Made by a program: the position numbers and the translations under genes. Under the pieces are notes generated by a model. That model was not told the origin of the DNA, did no database searches, and saw only the letters and a program-made list of their open reading frames with translations. Positions 6,915-18,250 of a stretch of 64,000 nucleotides of DNA are shown piece by piece. This stretch comes from Aedoeadaptatus coli (GTDB lineage: Bacteria > Bacillota > Clostridia > Tissierellales > Peptoniphilaceae), in contig NZ_OPYI01000007.1 of the NCBI RefSeq assembly GCF_900343085.1, forward strand, positions 1 to 64,000. The letters run 5' to 3'. Positions within the stretch are counted from its first letter, which is position 1. Each line of letters begins with the position of its first letter.

Positions 6915-9074
6915 TTAACCGCTTACCCGATAAGCTTCATAGACATTTTCCACGCGCTCTAATTTTTTCAACAATCGTTCCAATTCGTCGATGTGATGAA
7001 TGCGAACCACCGTGCGAATAATCAAATTGTGGTCCTTGTCCTCTCTGGCGGAGAGGTTTTGAATGTCCAGTCGGGCGTCGTGAATTCGATTGGCGATGTC
7101 GGCCAAGACATTGTTCTTGCTTGCGGCGCGGATTTCAATTTCCGCACTGTACATTTCCTTTTCGTCGATTTCCCAACGCACGGGAATGAGGCGATCTTCG
7201 TTCATATTGTTTTTCAGATTAATGCAGTCGGAACGGTGAATGCTCACGCCGCGGCCCATGGTAATAAATCCCACAATCTCATCCCCCGGAACCGGCGTAC
7301 AGCATTTAGCGATGCGCACCTTCACATTGTCGATGCCCTTCACCACGATACCCCCGGCGTTTCGGTGGTTCTTCGACTCTTCATGCACGGCAATGTCTTC
7401 CACGGTCATGTTTTCCGCCATGGCTTTGCGTTTTTCTTCCTTGGCGTATTCCTCAAGCTTCGCCGTCACTTGGCGCACGCTCATGCTTCCGTAGCCGACT
7501 TGGGAATAGAGGTCGTTTAAATTGTCGAACTTCAGCCGTTGGCGCACGTCCTCCATCCAATCGTCGCGAACAAATTCCGACGGCCGGTAGCCCAGGCGCT
7601 TGGCCTCCTGCTCGATCATGGCCCGGCCCTTTTCGATGTTTTTGTCCCGGTCCTTGACTTTGAAATACTGTTTTATTTTCGTGCGGGCCTGGGGACTGGC
7701 GACGATGGAAAGCCAATCCAAAGACGGCTCGGAATTTTTATTGGTAATGACTTCGACGATTTCGCCGTTTTTTAATTTGTGGCTCAAAGAAACGATGCGG
7801 CCGTTGATTTTCGCGCCGACACAGGTGTTCCCAACAGCCGTGTGTACCCGATAGGCAAAGTCGATAGGTGTGGAATTATCGGGCAGGTTAATGACGTCGC
7901 CGTTCGGTGTGAAGACGAATACCTCATCGGCAAAAAAGTCCACCTTCAGCGTTTCCATAAACTCGTTCGGGTCTTTTAAATCCTTTTGCCATTCCAGCAG
8001 CTGTCTGAGCCAGGTCAGGTTTTCGTCGAAGGATGTGGATTTCTTCGCCCCTTCTTTGTACTTCCAGTGGGCGGCGATCCCGTATTCCGCCGTCTTGTGC
8101 ATTTCCCAGGTACGAATTTGCACTTCGAAGGTTTCGCCGTTGTCGTCGATAACCGTCGTGTGTAACGATTGGTACTTGTTCTGCTTCGGCATGGAGATGT
8201 AATCCTTGAACCGGCCTGGAATGGGCTTGTACATCGTGTGTACCACGCCCAAGGCCCCGTAGCAATCCTTGACGTCGTCGACGAGGATGCGGATGGCCTG
8301 CAGATCGTAGATCTCTTCGAAGGTCTTTCCCTTCTTCATCATCTTTTTATAGATGCTGTAAAAATTTTTCGGTCGACCGTTAATGTCCGCGGCGATGCCC
8401 ATGCGCTTCAACTGCTTGGAAATATCGTCGATTAAGGATTGAATCAAAGCTTCCCGCTCGCTCCTGCGGCGGTTCACCATATCCACTAGATTGTAATAAT
8501 TTTCGGGATCCAGGTAGCGCAGTGACAAGTCTTCCAATTCGCTTTTGACGCGGCTCATCCCCAAACGATCCGCCAGGGGCGCATAGATTTCGATGGTCTC
8601 CAGCGCCTTGTCGTGCTTTTTCTCCGGCGTCATGTATTCCAAGGTGCGCATATTGTGCAGGCGGTCGGCGAATTTTACGATGACCACGCGAATGTCTTTC
8701 GCCATGGCCAGGACCATCTTGCGAATATTTTCCGCCTGCTTTTCCTGTTTGGTCTGGTAAGAAAGCATTTTTAATTTCGTCACGCCTTCGACCAAAATGG
8801 CGACTTCTTCGCCGAACCGCTCCTTTACATCCTCGTAGGTGACCTCCGTATCCTCGATCGTATCGTGCAAAAGGCCCGCGATGATCGTGGGAACGTCCAT
8901 GTTCATTTCAGCTAAAATGAGCGCAACATTGAAGGGGTGAACGATGTAATCCTCCCCTGAATTGCGCTTTTGGCCTTCGTGATGTTTTTCGGCATAGTCG
9001 TAGGCTTCGCGAACTTTATCTACATCGGCCTCAGGGTTGTAAGACAAGATTTTTTCAATCAATTGTTCAATCAT
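6915..9074 (-). CDS. relA: Bifunctional (p)ppGpp synthetase/hydrolase (Rel)
   Basis: A 719-residue long Rel/SpoT homologue, the stringent-response enzyme of Gram-positives. The N-terminal HD hydrolase domain is intact (HDTIED at 70-75, ADRLHNMRT further on), so hydrolysis of ppGpp is expected. The synthetase domain follows (GRPKNFYSIYKKM, then AIRILV and KPIPGRFKDYI), then a TGS domain (VFTPNGDVINLP region), the conserved-cysteine region (AKCCTPVPGD) and a C-terminal ACT domain in the last 75 residues. It starts 4 bases after recJ, as in many Firmicutes. Both catalytic domains look functional. The symbol rel or rsh is equally used. Confidence 0.97.
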   Translation of the reverse strand: MIEQLIEKILSYNPEADVDKVREAYDYAEKHHEGQKRNSGEDYIVHPFNVALILAEMNMDVPTIIAGLLHDTIEDTEVTYEDVKERFGEEVAILVEGVTKLKMLSYQTKQEKQAENIRKMVLAMAKDIRVVIVKFADRLHNMRTLEYMTPEKKHDKALETIEIYAPLADRLGMSRVKSELEDLSLRYLDPENYYNLVDMVNRRRSEREALIQSLIDDISKQLKRMGIAADINGRPKNFYSIYKKMMKKGKTFEEIYDLQAIRILVDDVKDCYGALGVVHTMYKPIPGRFKDYISMPKQNKYQSLHTTVIDDNGETFEVQIRTWEMHKTAEYGIAAHWKYKEGAKKSTSFDENLTWLRQLLEWQKDLKDPNEFMETLKVDFFADEVFVFTPNGDVINLPDNSTPIDFAYRVHTAVGNTCVGAKINGRIVSLSHKLKNGEIVEVITNKNSEPSLDWLSIVASPQARTKIKQYFKVKDRDKNIEKGRAMIEQEAKRLGYRPSEFVRDDWMEDVRQRLKFDNLNDLYSQVGYGSMSVRQVTAKLEEYAKEEKRKAMAENMTVEDIAVHEESKNHRNAGGIVVKGIDNVKVRIAKCCTPVPGDEIVGFITMGRGVSIHRSDCINLKNNMNEDRLIPVRWEIDEKEMYSAEIEIRAASKNNVLADIANRIHDARLDIQNLSAREDKDHNLIIRTVVRIHHIDELERLLKKLERVENVYEAYRVSG

Positions 9075-9078
9075 ATAA

Positions 9079-10794
9079 TCACCGTTTAGATCGTCTTAAG
9101 TCTTCGATTTGAAATTGAAGCGTATTTCTGTTATTAAATGTGTCGATGGCGGGCACATAGGCCATGTCGATGCACAGGCTGCCGTCCGGTGCCTTCGCCT
9201 CATTGGCAAAGGCCAGAAAATCCTCCGCCGGCATAAAGAGAATGCCGTCGTAGCGCGCCTGATTGTAGAACAGCTCCAATTTAATTACATTCCTATTCTT
9301 ACCTAAAATTCGGTATTGTGAAACATAGACCCCGGTTGCGCCGAAAAGCGGTTTGGGATTTCCGTTTCCGAAAGGCTTCAGGCGATTCAATCGCTCCACA
9401 GTTTCAGCACTCACCTTGTCGAGCTGCATAATCGTATCCAGACGCACACGAGGCACCAAATCTCTGGGATCCAAATCGCTTTTTTCGATGGCATCGAGCT
9501 TAAAGGCGATAAACTGATCTTTTCTCAAGCTTAAGCCGCAGGCCATGGCGTGGCCGCCGAAGGAGGTAAGGTATTTTTCGCTCTTTCGGATCTGCTCCAC
9601 CATATTATAAGCGTCGATGCTTCTACCCGATCCCTTCAGGCCGTCTTTGCCCGAGGTAAGCACGATGCAGGGGCGATGGTATTTTCCCTTAATGCGCCCG
9701 GCGATAATGCCGGCGATGGACTCGTCGATGGTTTCATCTTTTAAAATGTAAATGGGCTGCACCCTTTCCTTGGGACTGGTCAATTGTTTTTCCAAACGAG
9801 CCAGGCCTTCGGTGGTTAAATCTTGGCGCTTTTTGTTTAGCTCGCGCAAATAAGAGGCGGTCTCTTCAGCAAAGGCTTCGTCTTCCGTTAAAAACAATTC
9901 CACCCCGTCGGCGGCCGTATCCAAGCGCCCTGCCGCATTGATGGTGGGGCCGATGATGAAACCTAAATGGTAGGCGCCGATTTCCCCCTTGATCTTCGCC
10001 GCTTCCCTTAAGGCGTTAAAGCCTATGTTATCCGTTTGATTTAATCGGGCGAGGCCGCAAGTGACCAGATCTCTGTTTTCGCCCATTAGCTCCATGACAT
10101 CGCACACCGTGGCCAGGGCGGCAAAACCGATCAGGTCTTCATCCATGGTCTCGATTTTTCCCGAAATCGTATAGAGATAGTTAATAAAATAATAGGCCAA
10201 GGCGCCGCCGCACAAGCCTTTGAAAGGATAGCTACAATCTTCCTGATGGGGATTGATTATGGCGTCGGCTTCCGGCAAGACTTCCTCGCCTTCCCGCCAC
10301 ACCACTTGATGGTGGTCGATGACGATGACCTTCAGGCCAAGGGCCTTCGCTTTTTCAATGGCTTCAAACTGCGCAATGCCGTTGTCGCAGGTGATGATCA
10401 TCTCCACGCCGTCGGTCAGGGCTTCATCGGCCATAAAGGGCTTCATTCCGTAGCCGTCTTCCCGGCGATGGGGCAGGCGGTAGTCCACATCGTAGCCGAG
10501 ACCGCCCAGGCCTTTCATAAGAATCGTCGTGCTCATGACGCCGTCACAGTCGTAATCGCCGATGATGCGGATTTTTCCCTTGACGCTTTGAACGAGATTG
10601 CCCGCTTTCACCATGTCTTTTAATGCGATGGGCGAATGGATGTGATCCATCGAAGGGTGCAAGTAGTTTTGAATCTTTTCTTTCGTGTCCACGCCGCGAT
10701 TCACCAGAATGCGAAACTCCCATTCCTGCAGGCCCAATGCGCGAAAGTCGATGGATTCTTTCGGTTGTTCGTTTTTAATAGACCAGTATTTCAT
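9079..10794 (-). CDS. recJ: Single-stranded-DNA-specific exonuclease RecJ
   Basis: A 571-residue DHH-family exonuclease, close to the E. coli length and shorter than the long Bacillus form. Motif I DYDCDGV is at residues 80-86 and the DHH motif at 160-162 (VIDHHQV); a DHHA1 domain with the GGHAMACG motif lies around residue 410-420, and an OB-fold follows. It degrades single-stranded DNA 5' to 3' in recombination and mismatch repair. It overlaps scfB by 4 bases and precedes relA, so it is inside the long run. Motifs are complete and nothing suggests loss of function. Confidence 0.96.
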   Translation of the reverse strand: MKYWSIKNEQPKESIDFRALGLQEWEFRILVNRGVDTKEKIQNYLHPSMDHIHSPIALKDMVKAGNLVQSVKGKIRIIGDYDCDGVMSTTILMKGLGGLGYDVDYRLPHRREDGYGMKPFMADEALTDGVEMIITCDNGIAQFEAIEKAKALGLKVIVIDHHQVVWREGEEVLPEADAIINPHQEDCSYPFKGLCGGALAYYFINYLYTISGKIETMDEDLIGFAALATVCDVMELMGENRDLVTCGLARLNQTDNIGFNALREAAKIKGEIGAYHLGFIIGPTINAAGRLDTAADGVELFLTEDEAFAEETASYLRELNKKRQDLTTEGLARLEKQLTSPKERVQPIYILKDETIDESIAGIIAGRIKGKYHRPCIVLTSGKDGLKGSGRSIDAYNMVEQIRKSEKYLTSFGGHAMACGLSLRKDQFIAFKLDAIEKSDLDPRDLVPRVRLDTIMQLDKVSAETVERLNRLKPFGNGNPKPLFGATGVYVSQYRILGKNRNVIKLELFYNQARYDGILFMPAEDFLAFANEAKAPDGSLCIDMAYVPAIDTFNNRNTLQFQIEDLRRSKR

Positions 10795-12149
10795 TCTTCA
10801 CTCTGCTCATTGGCATAGACACTGAGGGCGCATTCCAGGCGCTTGCGCTCCATTTGGCAACCGATGTCGAAGGGCTCGTAAATGTCGCCGTTGTTGTGGT
10901 AAGCGTTGGCGTGGCAACCGCCGCTGCAAAAATACTTGGCCCAGCAATCGGTGCAGGCCTCTTTATGAAAGACGTCGGCCTTGTGGAAATGATTCTGTAG
11001 CTCTTTATTGACGATGCCTTCGTCTACATTTCCCAGGAGGAAATCTTCCTCGCCGACAAATTGATGGCAGGGATAAATATCCCCTGTCGGCGTTACGGCC
11101 ACGTATTCGCTTCCCGCGCCGCAGCCGATGCTCTTTTTGTAGGCGCAGGGGCCGCCGGAAAGATCGATCATGTAGTGGAAAAAGAGGAAATCGGGATCCT
11201 CTTTTCGAATGCGCAAATAGTCTTCGCTGAGTTTTTCGTACTCTTTCAGGATTTGATCCAGATGCTCTTCGCGAATGGCGTATTCTTCGTTGGGATCGGT
11301 GACCACAGGCTCCATGGAGGTCTTTTCAAAGCCCAAATCGTGGAACAACATGACGTCTTTCGAAAAGTCTAAATTGTGATTGGTAAAAGTGCCGCGAATG
11401 TAGTAATCCTTATCTCCCCGCGAGGCGATTAATTTTTGAAAATTCGGGACGATGGTGTCGTAGCTGCCTTTTTTATTGACCGTGGGACGCATGGCGTCGT
11501 TGATTTCCTTGCGGCCGTCGATGGACAGGACCACATTGGCCATTTCCCGGTTTAAATACTCAATATTTTCATCGTTCAGCAAAAGGCCGTTGGTCGTCAT
11601 GGTGAAGCGGAAATTCTTTCCGTAGGCTTTCTCCCGTTCTCTGCCGTAGCTGACCAGCTCTTTTACCACATCGAAATTCATCATGGGTTCGCCGCCGAAA
11701 AAGTCGACTTCTAAATTGCGGCGGTTTCCGGAGTTTTCCAAAAGAAAATCCAAGGCTTTTTTCCCGGTCTCGAGATCCATGACCATGCGCTCGCCGTGGA
11801 AATCCCCCTGAGAGGCGAAACAGTAGGCGCAGCGCAAATTACAGTCGTGGGAGACGTGAAGGCACATGGCTTTAATGTGGCAATCCGGATTAAAGCCGCT
11901 TAAATCCACCGGCGTGTCCTCAGAATAGAGCAGGCCCTCTTCAATAAGGTAATCCAGCTCATCGTAGCCCTGTGCCACCTCACGGGGATCGTAGCGACCT
12001 GTGTATTTTTCCACCATGGCCTCTTTCGACAAATCCAACATGTCTGCGGCCATGTCGAAAATCATGGGATCCACCACGTGCACCGCGCCCGATGCCACGT
12101 CCAGTAATATATGCTTGCCATTTCCTTGAAAACGATGAATTTTACGCAC
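10791..12149 (-). CDS. scfB: SCIFF peptide radical SAM maturase (thioether forming)
   Basis: A 452-residue radical SAM/SPASM enzyme that installs thioether cross-links in the SCIFF precursor. The N-terminal 95 residues form the RRE-like peptide-binding part; the radical SAM cluster motif is C103-x3-C107-x2-C110; the FFGGEPMMNF segment follows. The C-terminal SPASM/twitch region carries the cysteine series from CAYKKSIGCGAG through CHQF, CTDCWAKYFCSGGC to GCQM, which binds the two auxiliary clusters. The start is GTG with an AAGGGG site upstream. The substrate gene scfA lies 44 bases upstream, with a terminator-like hairpin between. It overlaps recJ by 4 bases. Assignment is firm because enzyme and cognate peptide are adjacent. 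Confidence 0.95.
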   Translation of the reverse strand: MRKIHRFQGNGKHILLDVASGAVHVVDPMIFDMAADMLDLSKEAMVEKYTGRYDPREVAQGYDELDYLIEEGLLYSEDTPVDLSGFNPDCHIKAMCLHVSHDCNLRCAYCFASQGDFHGERMVMDLETGKKALDFLLENSGNRRNLEVDFFGGEPMMNFDVVKELVSYGREREKAYGKNFRFTMTTNGLLLNDENIEYLNREMANVVLSIDGRKEINDAMRPTVNKKGSYDTIVPNFQKLIASRGDKDYYIRGTFTNHNLDFSKDVMLFHDLGFEKTSMEPVVTDPNEEYAIREEHLDQILKEYEKLSEDYLRIRKEDPDFLFFHYMIDLSGGPCAYKKSIGCGAGSEYVAVTPTGDIYPCHQFVGEEDFLLGNVDEGIVNKELQNHFHKADVFHKEACTDCWAKYFCSGGCHANAYHNNGDIYEPFDIGCQMERKRLECALSVYANEQSEE

Positions 12150-12163
12150 AAATTTCCCCTTCT

Positions 12164-12193
12164 AAAAGAAAAAGGTGTGGGAATCCCACAACC
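12164..12193 (-). terminator. Terminator-like hairpin between scfA and scfB
   Basis: On the minus strand, right after the scfA stop, GGTTGTGGG pairs with CCCACACC (8 bp with one bulged T, 3-base loop), followed by TTTTTCTTTT. The following gene's ribosome site begins only a few bases later. It probably lets most transcripts stop after scfA, giving more peptide than maturase. Confidence 0.7.
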
Positions 12194-12340
12194 TTATCTA
12201 TCCTTATTTTCGCACTTTTGATTGCCGACGGTACAAGAGGTCTTGCAGGCCGATTGGCAAGAGGTTTGACATTCGCCGCAGCCGGCTTTTTCTAAACCTT
12301 TACGCAGTGAACGTTTCGTCAGTGTTTTTATGTATTTCAT
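12194..12340 (-). CDS. scfA: SCIFF ranthipeptide precursor (six cysteines in forty-five)
   Basis: A 48-codon gene, below the usual size limit for gene calling, with ATG at 12340-12338, an AGGAG site upstream and TAA at 12196-12194. The product has a lysine-rich leader (MKYIKTLTKRSLRKGL) and a core with six cysteines at residues 21, 24, 28, 32, 36 and 43, spelling CGECQTSCQSACKTSC then KCE. This is the SCIFF family signature, almost universal in Clostridia. ScfB links core cysteines to other residues by thioether bonds. The sequence ends with a short basic/acidic tail ENKDR after the last cysteine, slightly longer than I recall as typical. The biological role of SCIFF is not settled; quorum sensing or redox roles have been proposed for ranthipeptides. 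Recognition is firm. Confidence 0.95.
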   Translation of the reverse strand: MKYIKTLTKRSLRKGLEKAGCGECQTSCQSACKTSCTVGNQKCENKDR

Positions 12341-12349
12341 AAAATGCTC

Positions 12350-12703
12350 CTATTCTTCCTCTTCGTCTTCTTCTTTTTCAGCTTTCCGTCCCGACGGTTT
12401 CAAGACATTCTTAACCGCCCATTTCATAATTTCCAGGCGCGTCTTCATGCCCGTGGATTCGATGACGATCACATCGGCCTTCACCTGCACGATCTTTCCG
12501 ACGATGCCGCCATAGGTATAGATAACGTCGCCGACGGCCAGATTCTCCATCATTTCCGCCGCTTCTTTTTCCTTCTTTTTATTCGGACGAATAATACCGA
12601 AGTAAAAGATGGCGATCATTAAAACGACAGAGATAAGTGTAGGGACCATTGAATTTCCCCCACCGATCGCTCCCAGCGGGAAAAGACCATCTCCAAATTC
12701 CAT
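12350..12703 (-). CDS. yajC: Preprotein translocase subunit YajC
   Basis: A 117-residue protein with one N-terminal membrane segment (about residues 19-38), the conserved FGIIRPNKKKEKE stretch just after it, and the small cytoplasmic domain (GDVIYTYGGIVGKI), ending in a glutamate-rich tail. YajC is an accessory of SecDF-SecYEG. It follows tgt by 13 bases; the queA-tgt-yajC order is conserved in many bacteria. secD and secF, which often follow, are not here; instead scfA comes next, which is the common clostridial arrangement for SCIFF genes. Confidence 0.94.
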   Translation of the reverse strand: MEFGDGLFPLGAIGGGNSMVPTLISVVLMIAIFYFGIIRPNKKKEKEAAEMMENLAVGDVIYTYGGIVGKIVQVKADVIVIESTGMKTRLEIMKWAVKNVLKPSGRKAEKEEDEEEE

Positions 12704-12716
12704 ACATACCTCCTAT

Positions 12717-14863
<2,147 letters not shown>

Positions 14864-14873
14864 GCTGTCCTTT

Positions 14874-16103
14874 CTATCGTAATTCCGTGCCGGGATAGTA
14901 AAAGCTCAAAATCGCTCTGTAATCCTTGCCGGCCTTGGCCATTTCAATGGCGCCGTATTGGCTGAGGCCCACGCCGTGGCCGTAGCCTGTGCCCTTTAAT
15001 GTAATCGAGCCTCGAATGGGCATGACATCGTTATACGTCGCCGTTTGTGCACTTGCGCTCTCCAAGCCATTGGCGCGGATCACCGAATCGGCGTTACCTG
15101 TGCGGATGCCTGCGGCGGAAATAATTCGGACCTTTGCATAGGGCCTGATTCCCGTCGAGGTGATCACCGTCAACGGTTTTTCAACCCCGCGGGACCTCGC
15201 TTCCGTGCCAAAGTTTGCGCTCTTTACCTTAATGGGGCCTAATTTCATGCGGAATTGATTGCCCGTCACGACTTCTCGTCCCGAGGTACCCACCACGGCC
15301 ATGGATTTAATGCGCCCTGTGGAGGAGCGCTCCGAGACTTCCAAAGAAGTAGGTTCTCCCACAGAGGGAAAGGCCCGGCGAATGTCGGCGGATGAGAGCG
15401 TCGCCTCCCAAGTGGCGTGGCGCGTATTCAGGGAATAAGGATCTTTTATAGCCTTTAAGTAAGGAGAGGGATTGCCGCCCCATACTTCTTCGATGGCTTC
15501 CGTTTCGCCGCCGCTGGTGGCGTGAAAAATCGTATTGGCCACTTCGCCTTGGTAGTAAAGAATTTGGTCCTTGGTCTCCGCCACGGCCCGGTCGGTCATG
15601 GGCGACTCGACGCTCATGCCTGCGTAAGCTTGGGAGGCGCTGGAATCGTCTAAATTATAGCCGTACTTGGCAAATTTGTTCCAGTTGGCGTAGGCAAAGC
15701 TTCTGGAGACTACGGCCTGAACCTTTAATGCTTCGATGGGCGTGGTGGTGCCGATTTCTTTCGGCAAGACGCCGCGAATGTAGTCGTCTACATCGACGAT
15801 GTTCACCGATTTCAACTGACCGCCCGACTTCACAAAGCGCACACTTCCCCGGTAGGGCTTCCCGCCGATTGAAATGTAGCCGGCGGTGGAAGAAAATACA
15901 TCGGTCTCCGATACATTGGATGCCGTGGCATTAAAGCTGCTTCCCACGGGGCTGCCGTTTTTCATTAAACCGCCGTCGGTAGAAAGAGTGATGGAAGAGG
16001 AAGTGGGGCCTACTTTAACGTGAATGGGCTCCGATTGCGCGAACACCGGCGCGCCCATTACGAGTACGGCGACAAAGGCCAGTAAACTAAGTAATTTTCT
16101 CAT
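14874..16103 (-). CDS. SpoIID/LytB-domain secreted protein
   Basis: A 409-residue exported protein with a cleavable signal peptide (about residues 1-22, ending in AQS). The rest carries a SpoIID/LytB domain: [13 protein letters not shown] contains the glutamate that is catalytic in SpoIID lytic transglycosylase, then [16 protein letters not shown], the [16 protein letters not shown] block and the C-terminal [13 protein letters not shown] motif. In spore formers SpoIID digests septal peptidoglycan during engulfment; related proteins in non-spore-formers remodel peptidoglycan. Its place between ruvB (4-base overlap) and queA is known in clostridia. Enzyme class is likely; a role in sporulation cannot be inferred here. 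Confidence 0.88.
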   Translation of the reverse strand: MRKLLSLLAFVAVLVMGAPVFAQSEPIHVKVGPTSSSITLSTDGGLMKNGSPVGSSFNATASNVSETDVFSSTAGYISIGGKPYRGSVRFVKSGGQLKSVNIVDVDDYIRGVLPKEIGTTTPIEALKVQAVVSRSFAYANWNKFAKYGYNLDDSSASQAYAGMSVESPMTDRAVAETKDQILYYQGEVANTIFHATSGGETEAIEEVWGGNPSPYLKAIKDPYSLNTRHATWEATLSSADIRRAFPSVGEPTSLEVSERSSTGRIKSMAVVGTSGREVVTGNQFRMKLGPIKVKSANFGTEARSRGVEKPLTVITSTGIRPYAKVRIISAAGIRTGNADSVIRANGLESASAQTATYNDVMPIRGSITLKGTGYGHGVGLSQYGAIEMAKAGKDYRAILSFYYPGTELR

Positions 16104-17110
16104 GACTCGTCCTTTCTGTAAGGAATGCCTAAATGATCGTAGGCCCGTTTCGTGGCCATGCGGCCCCGAGGCGTTCGTTGAATAAAATTTATTTGAAGCA
16201 AATAGGGCTCGTAGACGTCTTCGATGGTAATGCGCTCCTCGCCGATGGTGGCGGCAATGGTGTCGATCCCCACAGGCCGACCTTCGTAGTCTAAGATCAT
16301 GGTCCTCAAGATTTTTCGGTCCAAATCATCCAGTCCGTAATCGTCCACGTCTAAAAGCCGCAGGCCTTCTTTCGCCACATCCTCGTCGATTAATCCGTTT
16401 CGCTTCACTTCCGCAAAATCGCGAATCCGCTTCAACAGGCGATTGGCGATTCGAGGCGTGCCTCTGCTCCTTTTAGCGATTTCCATGGCGCCGGAGGTGC
16501 TCAAAGGAATATTTAAAATCTCCGATGAGCGCAGTAAAATGGTCTTTAAGCTCTCCACGTCGTAAAGCTCAAGGTTTAAGAGCACGCCGAAGCGGTCCCT
16601 TAAAGGCGAAGCCAGCTGACCGGAGCGGGTGGTGGCGCCGATTAATGTAAAGTGATTGAGGTCCAGACGCAGGGACCTCGCCGAAGGGCCCTTGCCCACG
16701 ATGATATCCAAGGCAAAGTCTTCCATTGCCGGGTAGAGAATTTCTTCCACGGTGCGGGGAATGCGGTGGATTTCGTCGATAAAGAGCACGTCGTTTTCAT
16801 CTAAATTGGTCAAAATACTGGCCAAATCTCCCGGCCGCTCGATGGCAGGCCCCGAAGTCACCCGCATGTTGACGTGCATTTCGTTGGCGATAATATTGGC
16901 CAGGGTGGTCTTGCCGAGCCCCGGCGGTCCGCTCAACAGGGCGTGGTCCAGGGATTCGTCGCGGCGCCTGGCCGCCTCAATGAAAATTTCCAGCTTTTCC
17001 TTCGCCTTGTCCTGGCCGATGTATTCCGAAAGAAATTTCGGACGAAGGGCCGTTTCCAGGCGTTCTTCCTGAGGCAACACGGTTTTTGAAACTAATCGTT
17101 CCTCTTCCAT
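16100..17110 (-). CDS. ruvB: Holliday junction branch migration helicase RuvB
   Basis: A 336-residue AAA+ motor of the RuvAB complex. Walker [10 protein letters not shown] is at residues 61-69, Walker B is FIDEIHR, sensor 1 lies in LIGATTR, and the C-terminal winged helix ends with the usual [16 protein letters not shown]. It drives branch migration of Holliday junctions together with RuvA. It is 9 bases downstream of ruvA. All motifs are complete. Confidence 0.98.
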   Translation of the reverse strand: MEEERLVSKTVLPQEERLETALRPKFLSEYIGQDKAKEKLEIFIEAARRRDESLDHALLSGPPGLGKTTLANIIANEMHVNMRVTSGPAIERPGDLASILTNLDENDVLFIDEIHRIPRTVEEILYPAMEDFALDIIVGKGPSARSLRLDLNHFTLIGATTRSGQLASPLRDRFGVLLNLELYDVESLKTILLRSSEILNIPLSTSGAMEIAKRSRGTPRIANRLLKRIRDFAEVKRNGLIDEDVAKEGLRLLDVDDYGLDDLDRKILRTMILDYEGRPVGIDTIAATIGEERITIEDVYEPYLLQINFIQRTPRGRMATKRAYDHLGIPYRKDES

Positions 17111-17119
17111 AGGCCCTCC

Positions 17120-17710
17120 TTACCCCTTCATGGCGAGACGCCTAAGCGCCGCTTTTAACAAAACTTCCACATCGTCGCTATCGATGCCTTGAATCGCCGC
17201 CTTCGCTTCATTGGTGGCGTAGCCGAGCCCTTCAAGGGCGTCCATGGCCTCTTGCACGGCACCCTGCGCAGAAACGGGCGCAATATCACCTCGAGGCGCC
17301 GCCACGCTCAGCCCCTTCACTTTGTCTTTAAGCTCCAAGAGCAAACGCTCCGCCGTCTTCTTTCCGATGCCCGGCGCTTCCGTTAATGATTTCGCGTCGC
17401 CGTTTTGAATGAAATAAATCACATCGTCGGCGGAAAATCGACCGAAAATACCCATGGCCACTTTCGGGCCCACGCCGGTGACGCCGATTAACAGGAGAAA
17501 CAATTCCCTGTCCTTCTCGTCTAAAAAGCCGAAGAGGGAAAATCCGTCGTCTTTTACTTGCAGATACGTATAAATCGTCGCGCGATCCCCTTCGTCGATT
17601 CGTCCGAGATCGGATCCGGGGAGATAGACCAAAAGGCCGAATCCTCCCGTTTCCACGACGACGCTATCTAATTTCTTTTCTAAAATCATGCCGCCTATGC
17701 GATCGATCAT
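17120..17710 (-). CDS. ruvA: Holliday junction DNA-binding protein RuvA
   Basis: A 196-residue RuvA. It has the N-terminal OB domain, two helix-hairpin-helix units (LLIGVTGVGPKVAMGI and LTEAPGIGKKTAERLLLEL) that grip the junction backbone, and a C-terminal RuvB-binding domain (residues about 150-196). It lies 7 bases after ruvC and 9 before ruvB, the canonical ruvCAB order. Length and motifs are normal. Confidence 0.97.
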   Translation of the reverse strand: MIDRIGGMILEKKLDSVVVETGGFGLLVYLPGSDLGRIDEGDRATIYTYLQVKDDGFSLFGFLDEKDRELFLLLIGVTGVGPKVAMGIFGRFSADDVIYFIQNGDAKSLTEAPGIGKKTAERLLLELKDKVKGLSVAAPRGDIAPVSAQGAVQEAMDALEGLGYATNEAKAAIQGIDSDDVEVLLKAALRRLAMKG

Positions 17711-17717
17711 ATGCCAC

Positions 17718-18212
17718 CTACTTCAATTCAAAATGTGCTTTGCTCTTCGCCGAATGGATATGGGTGATGGCGATGGCCAACCCGTCGGCGGCATCGTCGG
17801 GCTTGGGAATGTCTTTTAAATGCAAAAACATCTTCACCATTTCCTGTACCTGATGCTTCTCCGCCCGCCCGTAACCGACCACGGCCTGCTTAATCTGAAG
17901 GGGCGTGTACTCGTAAATCGGCAGGCCCATTTCCATGCAAGTCAATATTTCCACGCCCCGGGCCTGAGCCACGGAAATGGCCGTGGTAATATTCTTATTA
18001 AAAAACAGCTCCTCCATGGCCACCTCGTCGGGGCAGGTATCTTCGATGATTTTTTTCAGTTCCACGTGAAGCTGAAACAGGCGTTTCGGATAATCCGTCT
18101 TGCTTGCCGTTTCAATGGTGCCGTACTCCACGGCACAGAGGCGATTGCCCTCCACGTCGATAATACCATAGCCCATGGTGGCGAGGCCCGGATCGATTCC
18201 CAAAACTCTCAT
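17718..18212 (-). CDS. ruvC: Crossover junction endodeoxyribonuclease RuvC
   Basis: A 164-residue resolvase. Catalytic acids are visible: Asp7 in GIDPGL, Glu in the MEELFF block, and the paired Asp in PDDAADGLAIA near residue 140. It resolves Holliday junctions made accessible by RuvAB. It opens the long minus-strand run. An AAGGAG site directly follows the T-run of the upstream terminator (18223-18247), so its transcription depends on readthrough or on a promoter inside the preceding gene; none was clear. Confidence 0.97.
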   Translation of the reverse strand: MRVLGIDPGLATMGYGIIDVEGNRLCAVEYGTIETASKTDYPKRLFQLHVELKKIIEDTCPDEVAMEELFFNKNITTAISVAQARGVEILTCMEMGLPIYEYTPLQIKQAVVGYGRAEKHQVQEMVKMFLHLKDIPKPDDAADGLAIAITHIHSAKSKAHFELK

Positions 18213-18222
18213 AAAACTCCTT

Positions 18223-18247
18223 AAAAAAAGGGCCCCTCAGAGCCCTT
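18223..18247 (-). terminator. Rho-independent terminator between the 252-residue protein and ruvC
   Basis: On the minus strand AGGGCTC and GGGCCCT form a 7-bp stem with one G-U pair around a TGAG loop, followed by seven T (18229-18223). The last T bases run directly into the AAGGAG ribosome site of ruvC. Confidence 0.85.
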
Positions 18248-18250
18248 CGA

